A stretch of DNA of 49,657 nucleotides from Acidobacteriaceae bacterium (lineage in GTDB: Bacteria; Acidobacteriota; Terriglobia; Bryobacterales; Bryobacteraceae). Location of the stretch: assembly GCA_020247055.1 (NCBI GenBank), contig JADCJL010000003.1, forward strand, positions 1 through 49,657, in the 5' to 3' direction. Numbering within the stretch: position 1 is the stretch's first letter; each line of letters starts with the position of its first letter. The notes under the pieces were generated by a model. It searched no databases. It was not told where the DNA came from and saw only the letters and a list, made by a program, of their open reading frames with translations. This document shows, in pieces, positions 24,330 to 32,847 of this stretch. The translations under genes were made by a program, and so were the position numbers.

Positions 24330-24374
24330 GTCTCGATGATATCGCTTCTCCATTCCCCGCTCACCTGTGGTCCA

Positions 24375-25331
24375 ATGACCTTGATGCAACTCCGGATTGG
24401 TCTCCTCTCGCTCGCCCTCGCCGCGGCCGCCTTCTCCCAAGTCAAACTGAAACAGTCTTCCGATCGGATCTCGGTCGACATCGACGGCAAGCCGTTCACC
24501 GAATTCTTCGTCGGCTCCGACGTCCCCAAGCCTTACCTCCATCCCCTCCGCGCCGCCAGCGGCAAAATCGTCACCCGCTCCTTCCCCATGGATGTCGTCG
24601 CCGGCGAAGCCAAGGACCATCCGCACCACCGCGGCCTCTGGTTCACCCACGGCCTGCTGAATCAGTACGACTTCTGGGCCAACGAAAAGAACCAGAAAGG
24701 CGCCGGCTCGAACGGCCGCGGCGTCGTCATCACCCGCCGCGTCACCGAAGTCAAGAGCGGAAAGAAAAAGGGCACCGTCAGCGCCAACTTCGCCTGGCAG
24801 GATCTCAAAGGCCAGACCCTCCTCGACGAAACCCGCACCATGACCTTCCACTCCCACCCCACCGAACGCTGGATCGACTTCGACATCACCCTCACCGCCG
24901 CCGCCCCCGTCACCTTCGGCGATACCAAAGAAGGCACCTTCGCCATCCGCCTCACCACCGATCTCGAAGAAAAACACACCGGCAAGATGCGCACCGCCGA
25001 CGGCAAAATCGGCGAAAAAGCCGTCTGGGGCAAGCGCTCCCCCTGGGTCGACTACGCCGGCACCGTCGCCGGTGAACCCCTCGGCGTCGCCATCTTTGAT
25101 CACCCCGCCAACCCCCGCCACCCCACCTACTGGCACTCCCGCGGCTACGGCCTGTTCGCCGCCAACCCCTTCGGCATCCACGACTTTGAAAACGACAAAA
25201 CCAAGAGCGGCGACCTCGCCCTCGCCGCCGGCGAAAAGCTCCGCTTCCGCTACCGCGTCGTCATCCACCCCGGCGACGCCGAAGCCGCCAAGCTGGCCGA
25301 CCACTACCAGAAGTGGTCGACCGCCAAGTAA
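24375..25331 (+). CDS. PmoA-like (DUF6807) secreted protein
   Basis: 318 aa from ATG 24375; a second ATG at 24384 gives the cleaner signal peptide (MQLRIGLLSLALAAAAFSQ) and is equally possible. The family fingerprint is present: 'YLHPLRAASGKIVTRSFPM', 'DHPHHRGLWFTHG' (the invariant HPHHRG), 'HSRGYGLFAANPFG' and a C-terminal 'LRFRYRVVIHPGD'. 'Methane oxygenase PmoA' is the legacy name; these proteins are not methane monooxygenases and are usually found with carbohydrate-related isomerases and dehydrogenases. Likely periplasmic. It ends exactly where the pump gene on the other strand ends (25331/25332), with no room for a terminator between them. Confidence 0.85.
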   Translation: MTLMQLRIGLLSLALAAAAFSQVKLKQSSDRISVDIDGKPFTEFFVGSDVPKPYLHPLRAASGKIVTRSFPMDVVAGEAKDHPHHRGLWFTHGLLNQYDFWANEKNQKGAGSNGRGVVITRRVTEVKSGKKKGTVSANFAWQDLKGQTLLDETRTMTFHSHPTERWIDFDITLTAAAPVTFGDTKEGTFAIRLTTDLEEKHTGKMRTADGKIGEKAVWGKRSPWVDYAGTVAGEPLGVAIFDHPANPRHPTYWHSRGYGLFAANPFGIHDFENDKTKSGDLALAAGEKLRFRYRVVIHPGDAEAAKLADHYQKWSTAK

Positions 25332-28300
25332 TCAGGCCCGCTTCCGAAACCACCCGTACATCGCCGGCAGCAGAAACAGCGTCAACATTGTTGACGAAGT
25401 GAGTCCCCCAATCACCACCGTCGCCAGCGGGCGCTGCACCTCAGCGCCCGCCGACGTCGAAAGCGCCATCGGCAGGAATCCCAGCGCCGCCACCAGTGCC
25501 GTCATCAGCACCGGCCGCAACCGCTCCGCCGCCCCCGCCCGAATGGCATGCTCCACATCCCCCCCGCTCTCCTCGAGCAGCCGGTTGATCTGGCTCACCA
25601 TCACAATCCCGTTCAGCACCGCCACTCCAAACAGCGCAATAAACCCAATCGACGCCGACAGGTTCAGGTTCATCTGCCGCAGCCACAGCGCCGCCACCCC
25701 GCCCACCAGCGCAAACGGCACGTTGGCCAGAATCAGCATCGCCTGCCGGAAGGAGTTGAACGTCAGGTACAGCAGCCCGAAAATCATCACGAGCGAAGCC
25801 GGCAGCACCAGCGCCAGCCGCTTGGTCGCCCGCGCCTGATTCTCAAACTGCCCGCCCCAATCGACAAAGTACCCCGCCGGCACCGGCATCGCCGCCGCCA
25901 CCTTCTGCTGCGCCTCGGCCACGAATCCGCCCAGGTCCCGCCCGCGCACGTTCGCCTGCACCACAATCCGCCGCTGCCCGTTCTCCCGGTTGATCATCTC
26001 CGGCCCCCGCGCCACGCTCACCTTCGCCACCTGCCCCAACGTCACCCGCTCCCCGCCCGGCGCCCGCATCCGGATCTGCCGCAGCGCCTCCGGCGTCCGC
26101 CGGTACTCCTCCGGCAGTTTGATCACAATCGGAAACCGCCGCTGGCCTTCGATCATCTCGGAAACGTGCTGGCCGCCCACGGCCGCCTCCACCACCTCCC
26201 GCACATCCACCACGTTCAGCCCGTAGCGCGCCAGCGCCGCCGCCTCCGGCTCCACGCGTAGCTCCGCCGTGCCCGAAATTACCTCCATCTGCGTATCCGC
26301 CGCCCCTGGCGTCTGCTCCAGCGCCCGCAGCGCCTTCTGCGCCAACTGCTCCAGCACCGCCGGATTCTCCCCGAAAATCTTCACGGCCACGTCGGCCTTG
26401 ATCCCAGAAATCGTCTCGTCCAGCCGCATCGCCATCGGTTGCGTGAAGTTGTACGCCACCCCCGGCACCGCCTGCAGCCGCTCGTCCAGCTTGGCAATCA
26501 ACTCTTCTTTCGTCTTCGCCGTCGTCCACTGCTCCATCGGCTTGAGCAGAATGTAGACGTCGCCTTCGCTGATGCTCATCGCGTCCAAAGCCAGGTCGCT
26601 CCGCCCCAGCTTGGTCACCGTCCCCAGCACCTCCGGAAACGTCAGCACGATCTTTTCCACCTGCGTGCTCAGCGCTACGGACTCACTCAGCGAAATCCCC
26701 GGCAGCTTCTTGGTCTGAATCAGAATCGAGCCTTCTTCGAGACGCGGCATGAACTCCGTCCCGATGAACGCCAACGACCCAATTGCCGTCACCGCCAGCA
26801 GCGCGCCCAGCGCCAGCGTCCACCGCCGGTGGTGCAGCACCCCGTCGAGCACCCGGGCGTAAACCGCCCGCAGCTTCTCAAACCAGCCCTCGTCCGAATG
26901 CGGCTTCACCCCGCCCGCCAACACGAAACTCGCCAGCACCGGCATCGCCACCAACGCCAGCACCAAACTACCCAGCAGCGCCGAACACACCGTCACCGCC
27001 ATCGGCCGGAACAGCCTCCCCTCCAAACCCTCGAGGAAAAACAGCGGCAGATAAACGGCAATAATAATTCCCACCGCAAACACAATCGGCCGCGCCACAT
27101 CCTGCGCCGCATGCCGCAGCGTGTCGATCACCGATTCGTGATCCCGCATCGCCAACCGCGCCACCGACGACTCGATCATCACCACCGCCCCATCGACGAT
27201 CATCCCGAAGTCCACCGCCCCCAGGCTCATCAGGTTCGCCGAAATCCCGAAGTACCGCATGCCGATAAATCCAATCAGCATCGACAGCGGAATCACCAGC
27301 GCCACCAGCAGCGCCGCCCGCACGTTGCCCAGGAAGACCAGCAGCACCAGAATCACCAGGGCTCCCGCTTCCATCAGGTTCTGCCGCACGGTCGCGATCG
27401 TCCGGTTGATCACCTCGCTCTGGTCGTAGAACGGCACCAGCTTCACGCCCTCCGGCACGCGGATCTGCCCCAGCCGCTGCTTAACGCGTTCAATCACGTT
27501 GCGCCCGTTCTCCCCCTTCAGCATCACAGCCACGCCGCCCACGGTTTCGCCCTTGCCGTCGCGCAGAATCGCGCCCTGCCGCTGCCGCCCCCCGGTGCGG
27601 ATCTGCGCCACGTTGCCGAGCAGCACCGGCGTCCCGGCCACGGTCTTCAGCACAATCTGACGCAAGTTCTCCCGCTGCTGCACGCGGCCCAGCCCGAGAA
27701 TCGTGTACTGCTCCGAGGCGTGTTCAATGTAGCCGCCGCCAAAGTTCTCGTTGTTCTCCGTAATTCGGTCAAACACCTCTTTTATCGTGAGCCCGTACTG
27801 CTCCAGCGCCCGCGGATCCACCTCCACCTCCACCTGCTCGGTCTCCCCGCCCCACGAGTCCACTTCGTTAATGCCCCGCACGCTCCGCAGCTGCGGCTTA
27901 ATTTGCCACTCCTGCAGCGTCTTGCGCGCGAGCGGCGACAGCCGGTCCGTCTCCACCGTGTACTGAAACACCTCGCCGAACACCGTCGCCAGCGGGCCCA
28001 GCCCCGGCTCGAGACCCTTCGGCAGCCGCGTCCGCACCTCCTGCAGCCGCTCGTTGATGAACTGCCGGGCCACCAGCGTGTTCACGTCGTCTTCAAACAT
28101 CACCGTGACAATCGACAGTCCAAATTTGGACACACTCCGCACCCCCGTGTTCCGCGGAATCCCCAGCAGCGTGGTCTCAATCGGGTAGCTCACCATCTGC
28201 TCGACCTCGGCCGCCGCCATCGCCGGGCATTCTGTAATTACACTCACCTGGTTATTCGTCAGGTCCGGAAAAGCCTCAATCGGAATCTCCGCCAGACAGT

Positions 28301-28382
28301 ACAACCCGTATCCCGTTACCGCCAACAGGAAACCAATCACCAGCAGCCGGTTGGCCAAAGCAAAATTGATCAGTGCCGCCAC
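25332..28382 (-). CDS. Heavy-metal efflux RND pump, CzcA/CusA family
   Basis: 1016 aa with the 12-helix, two-porter-domain RND layout. TM1 is at about 12-31. The heavy-metal signature 'SLGAVDFGMIVDGAVVMIE' gives D391 and D397 in TM4, matching the proton-relay acids of CzcA/CusA. Early conserved strings: 'AEIPIEAFPDLTNNQV', 'VEQMVSYPIETTLLGIP'. It exports divalent (Zn/Co/Cd) or monovalent (Cu/Ag) metal from the periplasm through the partner adaptor and channel; I could not assign the metal. It is third in the operon, 2 nt after the adaptor gene. The inner-membrane pump is full length. Confidence 0.95.
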   Translation of the reverse strand: MAALINFALANRLLVIGFLLAVTGYGLYCLAEIPIEAFPDLTNNQVSVITECPAMAAAEVEQMVSYPIETTLLGIPRNTGVRSVSKFGLSIVTVMFEDDVNTLVARQFINERLQEVRTRLPKGLEPGLGPLATVFGEVFQYTVETDRLSPLARKTLQEWQIKPQLRSVRGINEVDSWGGETEQVEVEVDPRALEQYGLTIKEVFDRITENNENFGGGYIEHASEQYTILGLGRVQQRENLRQIVLKTVAGTPVLLGNVAQIRTGGRQRQGAILRDGKGETVGGVAVMLKGENGRNVIERVKQRLGQIRVPEGVKLVPFYDQSEVINRTIATVRQNLMEAGALVILVLLVFLGNVRAALLVALVIPLSMLIGFIGMRYFGISANLMSLGAVDFGMIVDGAVVMIESSVARLAMRDHESVIDTLRHAAQDVARPIVFAVGIIIAVYLPLFFLEGLEGRLFRPMAVTVCSALLGSLVLALVAMPVLASFVLAGGVKPHSDEGWFEKLRAVYARVLDGVLHHRRWTLALGALLAVTAIGSLAFIGTEFMPRLEEGSILIQTKKLPGISLSESVALSTQVEKIVLTFPEVLGTVTKLGRSDLALDAMSISEGDVYILLKPMEQWTTAKTKEELIAKLDERLQAVPGVAYNFTQPMAMRLDETISGIKADVAVKIFGENPAVLEQLAQKALRALEQTPGAADTQMEVISGTAELRVEPEAAALARYGLNVVDVREVVEAAVGGQHVSEMIEGQRRFPIVIKLPEEYRRTPEALRQIRMRAPGGERVTLGQVAKVSVARGPEMINRENGQRRIVVQANVRGRDLGGFVAEAQQKVAAAMPVPAGYFVDWGGQFENQARATKRLALVLPASLVMIFGLLYLTFNSFRQAMLILANVPFALVGGVAALWLRQMNLNLSASIGFIALFGVAVLNGIVMVSQINRLLEESGGDVEHAIRAGAAERLRPVLMTALVAALGFLPMALSTSAGAEVQRPLATVVIGGLTSSTMLTLFLLPAMYGWFRKRA

Positions 28383-28384
28383 GC

Positions 28385-29596
28385 CTACTCCTCCGCCAGC
28401 GACGATTTAAACATCTGCGACTTCAAAACGAACCCGCCCCGGCTCACCACCCGGTCCCCCGCCGCCAATCCTTCCAAAACCTCTACCAGTTCCCCCTGCG
28501 TCCGCCCCGTGCGCACCGGCCGCACCGCGTACCGCCCCTCGCCCTTGTCCAGAAACACTACCGCCTGCCCGTTCATATCCTGCAGCGCCCCCGGCGGCAC
28601 AAACAGCGCCTCGGTGCTCCCGCCCGCGGCAATCTCCGCCACCCCGTACATCTCCGGCCGCAGCCGCTGCCCGGGGTTGGCCAGCACAATCCGCGCCGGC
28701 GCCGTTCGCGTCTCCGGGTCAAGTTGATCGCCCAGCCGCACCACCCGCCCGGAGAACACCTCCTCCGGATACGCCTGCACCCGCACGGTCGCGCTCATCC
28801 CCGCCCGGACCTTGCCCAGCATCTCCTCGGGCAGCGCCGCTATCATCCACACCGTCGACAGGTCGCTCACCTCGAGCACCCGATCGGCCGCCTTCAGCAT
28901 CGCCCCGGTCGAGGTGTCCCGCTTGGTCACCACCCCGCCGTTGCGCGTCTTCACCGGCACCATGTCTTCTTCATGAACAAACTCGCCCGGCTTATGGTCC
29001 GGATGGTCGTCGGCCGGCACATCGAGAAACTCCACCAGATGCACCCGCGTCCGCTCCAGTTCAATCTCGGCGTTCTTCACCGCCGAAACCGCATCGCGCA
29101 GTTGCGCCTCCGCCAACTCGGTCTGCTCAAGCGACGCGGCTTTCAACTGGTACAGCCGCTGCTGGCGATCCCGGTTCCGCTGCGCGAACGCGCGCTGCGA
29201 CTGCGCCTTGGCCAGGTCCGTCTTCGCGCGCTGATACTCGCTCCGCGCCTCGTGGACCTCGTGCGAATGCAGCCGCGCCACCACCTGGCCGGCGCTGATG
29301 CGGTCGCCCACATTCACCAGCAGCTGCAGCACCCGGCCGTCCACGAACGAGTCCACATGCCAGGTGCGCTCCTCGTTCACCGTCAGCCGGCCGTTCACCC
29401 GCACGAGCAGCGGTTCGCTGTGCTTTTCCACCTCGACCGACACAATGTTCCCGCTCTGGATCATCGCCGCGTCCAGGCGCACCTCGCCCGGCGTCTTGGC
29501 CGGTTCGGCCGGGGCCGGCGCCGCCGCCTCCGGTTTGGCCGCCTCCTTCCCGCATGCCGCCAACAACAGCACCGCCGCCATCCAACCGTATCTCAT
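28385..29596 (-). CDS. RND efflux periplasmic adaptor lipoprotein (CzcB/CusB type)
   Basis: 403 aa. A lipoprotein signal ends in LLAAC (Cys15). The membrane-fusion-protein order is visible: beta/lipoyl entry 'VDSFVDGRVLQLLVNVGDRISAGQVVARL' (about 81-109), a long coiled-coil hairpin (about 115-190, Gln/Arg/Ala-rich), the return lipoyl half ('GGVVTKRDTSTGAML'), and the beta-barrel domain 'VRAGMSATVRVQAYPEEVF'. An unusual acidic, His-bearing insert 'PADDHPDHKPGEFVHEED' lies just after the coiled coil and could bind metal. It overlaps the TolC-type gene upstream by 4 nt and is followed 2 nt later by the pump. Confidence 0.93.
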   Translation of the reverse strand: MRYGWMAAVLLLAACGKEAAKPEAAAPAPAEPAKTPGEVRLDAAMIQSGNIVSVEVEKHSEPLLVRVNGRLTVNEERTWHVDSFVDGRVLQLLVNVGDRISAGQVVARLHSHEVHEARSEYQRAKTDLAKAQSQRAFAQRNRDRQQRLYQLKAASLEQTELAEAQLRDAVSAVKNAEIELERTRVHLVEFLDVPADDHPDHKPGEFVHEEDMVPVKTRNGGVVTKRDTSTGAMLKAADRVLEVSDLSTVWMIAALPEEMLGKVRAGMSATVRVQAYPEEVFSGRVVRLGDQLDPETRTAPARIVLANPGQRLRPEMYGVAEIAAGGSTEALFVPPGALQDMNGQAVVFLDKGEGRYAVRPVRTGRTQGELVEVLEGLAAGDRVVSRGGFVLKSQMFKSSLAEE

Positions 29597-30801
29597 TGGT
29601 TCGCCCCCATCGCCGTCTCCAGATTCACCACGGCCAGCCGGTAGTCCACCAGCGCCTGCACATATACCAACTGCGTCTCCAACTGCAGCCGCTGCGCGTC
29701 CAGCAGCCGCAACAGATCCGTGCCGCCCTCGCGGTAGGCCGCCGCGGCAATCCGCGCCGTCTCCTCGGCCTGCTGCCGCAGCGGTCCCAGCGTCTCGTCC
29801 ACCTGCTTGCGGCGCATCCGTACCTCAACCTCAGCCGTCTGCAGTTCAGCCTTCACCAGCGCCTCGCCCGCCTTCAAACCGTTCTCCGCCACCCGGATCT
29901 CCGCCACCGCCGCCGCCACGTTGCCCTGGTTGCGGTTGTTCACCGGCAGGTCCATCTGCAAACCCACCAGCGCCGTATCCTGCCCCATCGTCCGCTTGTA
30001 GCCGCCCAGCACATCGTAGTTCGGCCGCGCCTGCGCCACCTGCAACTGTTGATTGGCCCGCGCCGCGGCAATCACCCGCCGGGCCACGGCCAGCTCCCCG
30101 CGCTCGTTCAGCGCCTTGTCCACCTCGGCCGCCGGCGGCGGCGCGGCCCCCTCCAGCTCATCAACCAACTCCACGGCGCCGAATTCGCTCCGCCCCATCT
30201 CCCGCAGCAGCGCAATCCGCGCCCGCTCCGCCGCCAAATCCGTGTTGTTCGCCGCCAGCGCGAACCGTTCGGCCTCGAGCCGCACTCGGATCAGGTCCGC
30301 CTCCGCCATCGCCCCCTCCCGTACCCGGATCTGGTGGTAGTCCACTATTTGCGCGAAGGTAGTCCGCGTCTCGGCATACACCTTCCGCGCGCGCTCCGCC
30401 CCAATCGCCACCCACCACGCCTGCTTCACCCGCGCGACCAACTGCTGCCGCAGCAGCAACCGCGCGCTCTCGGCCACCTGCCGGTTCACCCCCGCCAACT
30501 CCGTACGGAATTGGCGCTTCCGCGCCGTCTCAATCGTCTGCTGCACCCACACAAAGTTGTCCGTGTCCCGCGGGTAAGAAAACGGCCCCTGCCAGCTCCC
30601 CCGCAGATTTTCGATCTGGAACGCCAACCGCGGATTCGGACGCAGTGCCGCCTGCTCCAGCAGGCCCTGCGCGGTGCCGATGCGCCCGTCGGCGGCCGCC
30701 AGCAGCGGATGCCTTTCAACCGTCTCGGCGATCGCCCGGGCTAGCGTCAGAGGCTCAGCCCAGAGAAGTGGGGTGGTAAAGAGCAGTACTAGGAGGCGCA
30801 A
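29593..30801 (-). CDS. TolC-family outer-membrane efflux channel (CzcC/CusC type)
   Basis: 402 aa from a TTG start at 30801; no in-frame ATG or GTG lies nearby and the signal peptide (MRLLVLLFTTPLLWA) begins here. Two outer-membrane-factor repeats are visible: 'TLARAIAETVERHPLLAAADG' at the start, long helices rich in Ala/Glu/Arg, 'VGLQMDLPVNNRNQGNVAAA' at the repeat boundary, and 'LLRLLDAQRLQLETQLVYVQAL' at the end. The channel passes metal out through the outer membrane. It is the first gene of the channel-adaptor-pump operon and overlaps the adaptor gene by an ATGA. Confidence 0.92.
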   Translation of the reverse strand: MRLLVLLFTTPLLWAEPLTLARAIAETVERHPLLAAADGRIGTAQGLLEQAALRPNPRLAFQIENLRGSWQGPFSYPRDTDNFVWVQQTIETARKRQFRTELAGVNRQVAESARLLLRQQLVARVKQAWWVAIGAERARKVYAETRTTFAQIVDYHQIRVREGAMAEADLIRVRLEAERFALAANNTDLAAERARIALLREMGRSEFGAVELVDELEGAAPPPAAEVDKALNERGELAVARRVIAAARANQQLQVAQARPNYDVLGGYKRTMGQDTALVGLQMDLPVNNRNQGNVAAAVAEIRVAENGLKAGEALVKAELQTAEVEVRMRRKQVDETLGPLRQQAEETARIAAAAYREGGTDLLRLLDAQRLQLETQLVYVQALVDYRLAVVNLETAMGANQ

Positions 30802-30904
30802 TGTGACGATCTTACCAGACCGTTAAATTACCTTAGGCGGCAAAACTCTGGGAACAAAATCGGGTTCGGTAGCCTAGACTGATCTCAAAACGGGGATTTT
30901 CAAC

Positions 30905-32836
30905 ATGAGACGAATGCACTGGGCCGCGGCCCTGTCGTTTACGCTTGCCCTCAGCGGGCAGGAAGGCCCTGCCCCGCAGGAGCAGGAAAGCGAGCAACTA
31001 CTGGCGGTCGAACACGCCGAATGCAGTTACTTTAGCGCTCCGGCCAGGAAACTGCGCGCCGACCAGAGTCACGCAGCCCGCATCGGCCGCCTCAGCCGCG
31101 AAACCGCCTCGGTCGCCGCGCTCCTCAGCAGCGCCGGCTCCGGCCGCGCCGCCTCCGGCGACAACAGCAACCTGGTGGACCGCCACATCTTCGGCGTCCT
31201 CCGGCAGCGCGGCATCGAACCCGCCCGCCGGTCCAACGACTACGAGTTCTTCCGCCGCGTCAACCTCGACCTCACCGGCCGCGTCCCCACCGTCGCCAAA
31301 CTCAACGCCTTCGTCGCCGACCCCGACCCCGAGAAACGCGCCAAGGCCATCGACGAACTGCTCGCCAGCCCGGAATGGGTCGACAAGTGGACCATGTTCT
31401 TCGGCGACCTGTTCCGCAACACGGACTTTGTTCGCGCCACCGATACCAACCGCTTCGCCGATGGCCGCGAAGCCTTCTACCGGTGGATTAAAGACGCCCT
31501 GGCCGCCAACCGGCCCTACAACCAGATCGCCTCCACCCTGATCGCCGCCCAAGGTCAGAACTCGTTTGAACGCGGGGAGCTGAACTGGCAGGTGGGCAAT
31601 CGCGTCACCAACGGCCCCGCCCAGGACATGTACGACCAGATGGCCGCCGCTACCGCCGAAACCTTCCTCGGCGTCAGCCACTTCAACTGCATCCTCTGCC
31701 ACAACGGACGCGGCCACGTCGATACCCTCTCGCTGTGGGGCCGCACCGCCTCCCGCGCCCAGGCCTACGGCTTCGCCGCCTACTTCTCGCAGACGGCCCT
31801 GGCCCTGGTCCGCCCGGTCTCCACCAACAACAACTACTATTACTGGAACGTCAACTTCAACGCCCGCGGCTCTTACGCCCTCGGCACCACCACCGGCAAC
31901 CGCCCCCCGCGGACCCGGTTCGGCTCGAGCAATACCGTGGCCCCCGAGTACCCCTTTACCGCCGCTGCCGCGCCTCCCCTCGCGGCGGGAGATAACTGGC
32001 GCGAGGCCGCCGCCCGCGCCGTCGTCAACGACCCGCTCTTCGCCCGCGCCGCCGTCAACTACCTCTGGAAGGCGCTCATGGTCCGCGGCCTCGTCGAGCC
32101 TGTCAACCAGTTGGATCCCGCCCGCCTCGACCCCGACAATCCACCCCCCGCCCCCTGGACGCTGCAACCCTCAAACGCCCGGCTACTCAAGGAGCTGGGC
32201 GAGTTCTTCGCCGCCAACAAATTCGACCTCAAAGCCGTCATGCGCCTGATCACCACTTCGGACGCCTATCAGCTCTCGGCCCGCTACGACGGCGATTGGA
32301 ATCCGGCCTGGGAAAATCTGCACGCCCGGCGCTTGGTACGCCGCCTCAGTGCCGAAGAGTTGCATGACGCTCTCGTGCAGACCAGCAGGATTCCGGCCAC
32401 CATCACCTTCGCGGTCAACGCGAACGACCGCACGCAGACCCGGACCGTCAACTGGGCCATGCAGATCCCCTCCCCCAGCGCCCGCGGCGGTTCGGCGGCC
32501 TTCCTGAACGTGTTCTACCCCGGCAACCGGGAGGATAACGACCGGCGCTCCGACGGCTCCGACCTGCAGGCGCTCGCCCTGATGAACAACACTTTCCTCG
32601 TCAACCGCACCCGCGCCACCGGCGCCGGAGCCACCGCCAGCCTCCTCCGGCAGGTCATCAACCTCGACGAACGGCAGCTGGTCGAGACGCTCTATCTCAA
32701 CGTCCTCTCCCGCTTTCCCAATGAGACCGAACGGGCGGCCGGCAGCGCCGCCCTCAGCAATGGCAACCGGGGCCAGCAGGCGGAAAACCTCCTGTGGAGC
32801 CTCTACAACAAGGTGGATTTCACCTTCCAGTATTAA
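30905..32836 (+). CDS. DUF1549/DUF1553 domain protein with CxxCH motif
   Basis: 643 aa with a short N-terminal signal. The DUF1549 part (about 90-270) has 'FFRRVNLDLTGRVPTVAKLNAF' and 'ASPEWVDKWTMFFGDLFRN'; the DUF1553 part follows ('AVVNDPLFARAAVNYLWKAL', 'DLKAVMRLITTSDAYQLS', 'HARRLVRRLSAEELHDAL', 'LYLNVLSRFPNETE'). 'NCILCHNGRGH' (C262, C265, H266) is a CxxCH sequence that could bind a c-type heme. These proteins are abundant in Planctomycetes and Acidobacteria, nearly always beside a DUF1501 gene as here (11 nt apart), and are thought to be periplasmic; their function is not established. Confidence 0.88.
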   Translation: MRRMHWAAALSFTLALSGQEGPAPQEQESEQLLAVEHAECSYFSAPARKLRADQSHAARIGRLSRETASVAALLSSAGSGRAASGDNSNLVDRHIFGVLRQRGIEPARRSNDYEFFRRVNLDLTGRVPTVAKLNAFVADPDPEKRAKAIDELLASPEWVDKWTMFFGDLFRNTDFVRATDTNRFADGREAFYRWIKDALAANRPYNQIASTLIAAQGQNSFERGELNWQVGNRVTNGPAQDMYDQMAAATAETFLGVSHFNCILCHNGRGHVDTLSLWGRTASRAQAYGFAAYFSQTALALVRPVSTNNNYYYWNVNFNARGSYALGTTTGNRPPRTRFGSSNTVAPEYPFTAAAAPPLAAGDNWREAAARAVVNDPLFARAAVNYLWKALMVRGLVEPVNQLDPARLDPDNPPPAPWTLQPSNARLLKELGEFFAANKFDLKAVMRLITTSDAYQLSARYDGDWNPAWENLHARRLVRRLSAEELHDALVQTSRIPATITFAVNANDRTQTRTVNWAMQIPSPSARGGSAAFLNVFYPGNREDNDRRSDGSDLQALALMNNTFLVNRTRATGAGATASLLRQVINLDERQLVETLYLNVLSRFPNETERAAGSAALSNGNRGQQAENLLWSLYNKVDFTFQY

Positions 32837-32847
32837 GGAGCCCCGCC

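Noticed and set aside
23571-24374. Upstream extension of the PmoA-like frame
   Set aside because: It is antisense to the TIM-barrel gene; a signal peptide begins at 24375/24384.
24330-25304. Upstream extension of the TIM-barrel gene's open frame (total 616 codons)
   Set aside because: The extra part is antisense to the PmoA-like gene and Gly/Asp/Val-rich; the twin-arginine signal marks the real start.
30802-30904. Promoter pair between the efflux operon and the DUF1549 gene
   Set aside because: TAAGAT lies close to the TTG start of the channel gene, but no -35 fits on either strand, so no call was made.
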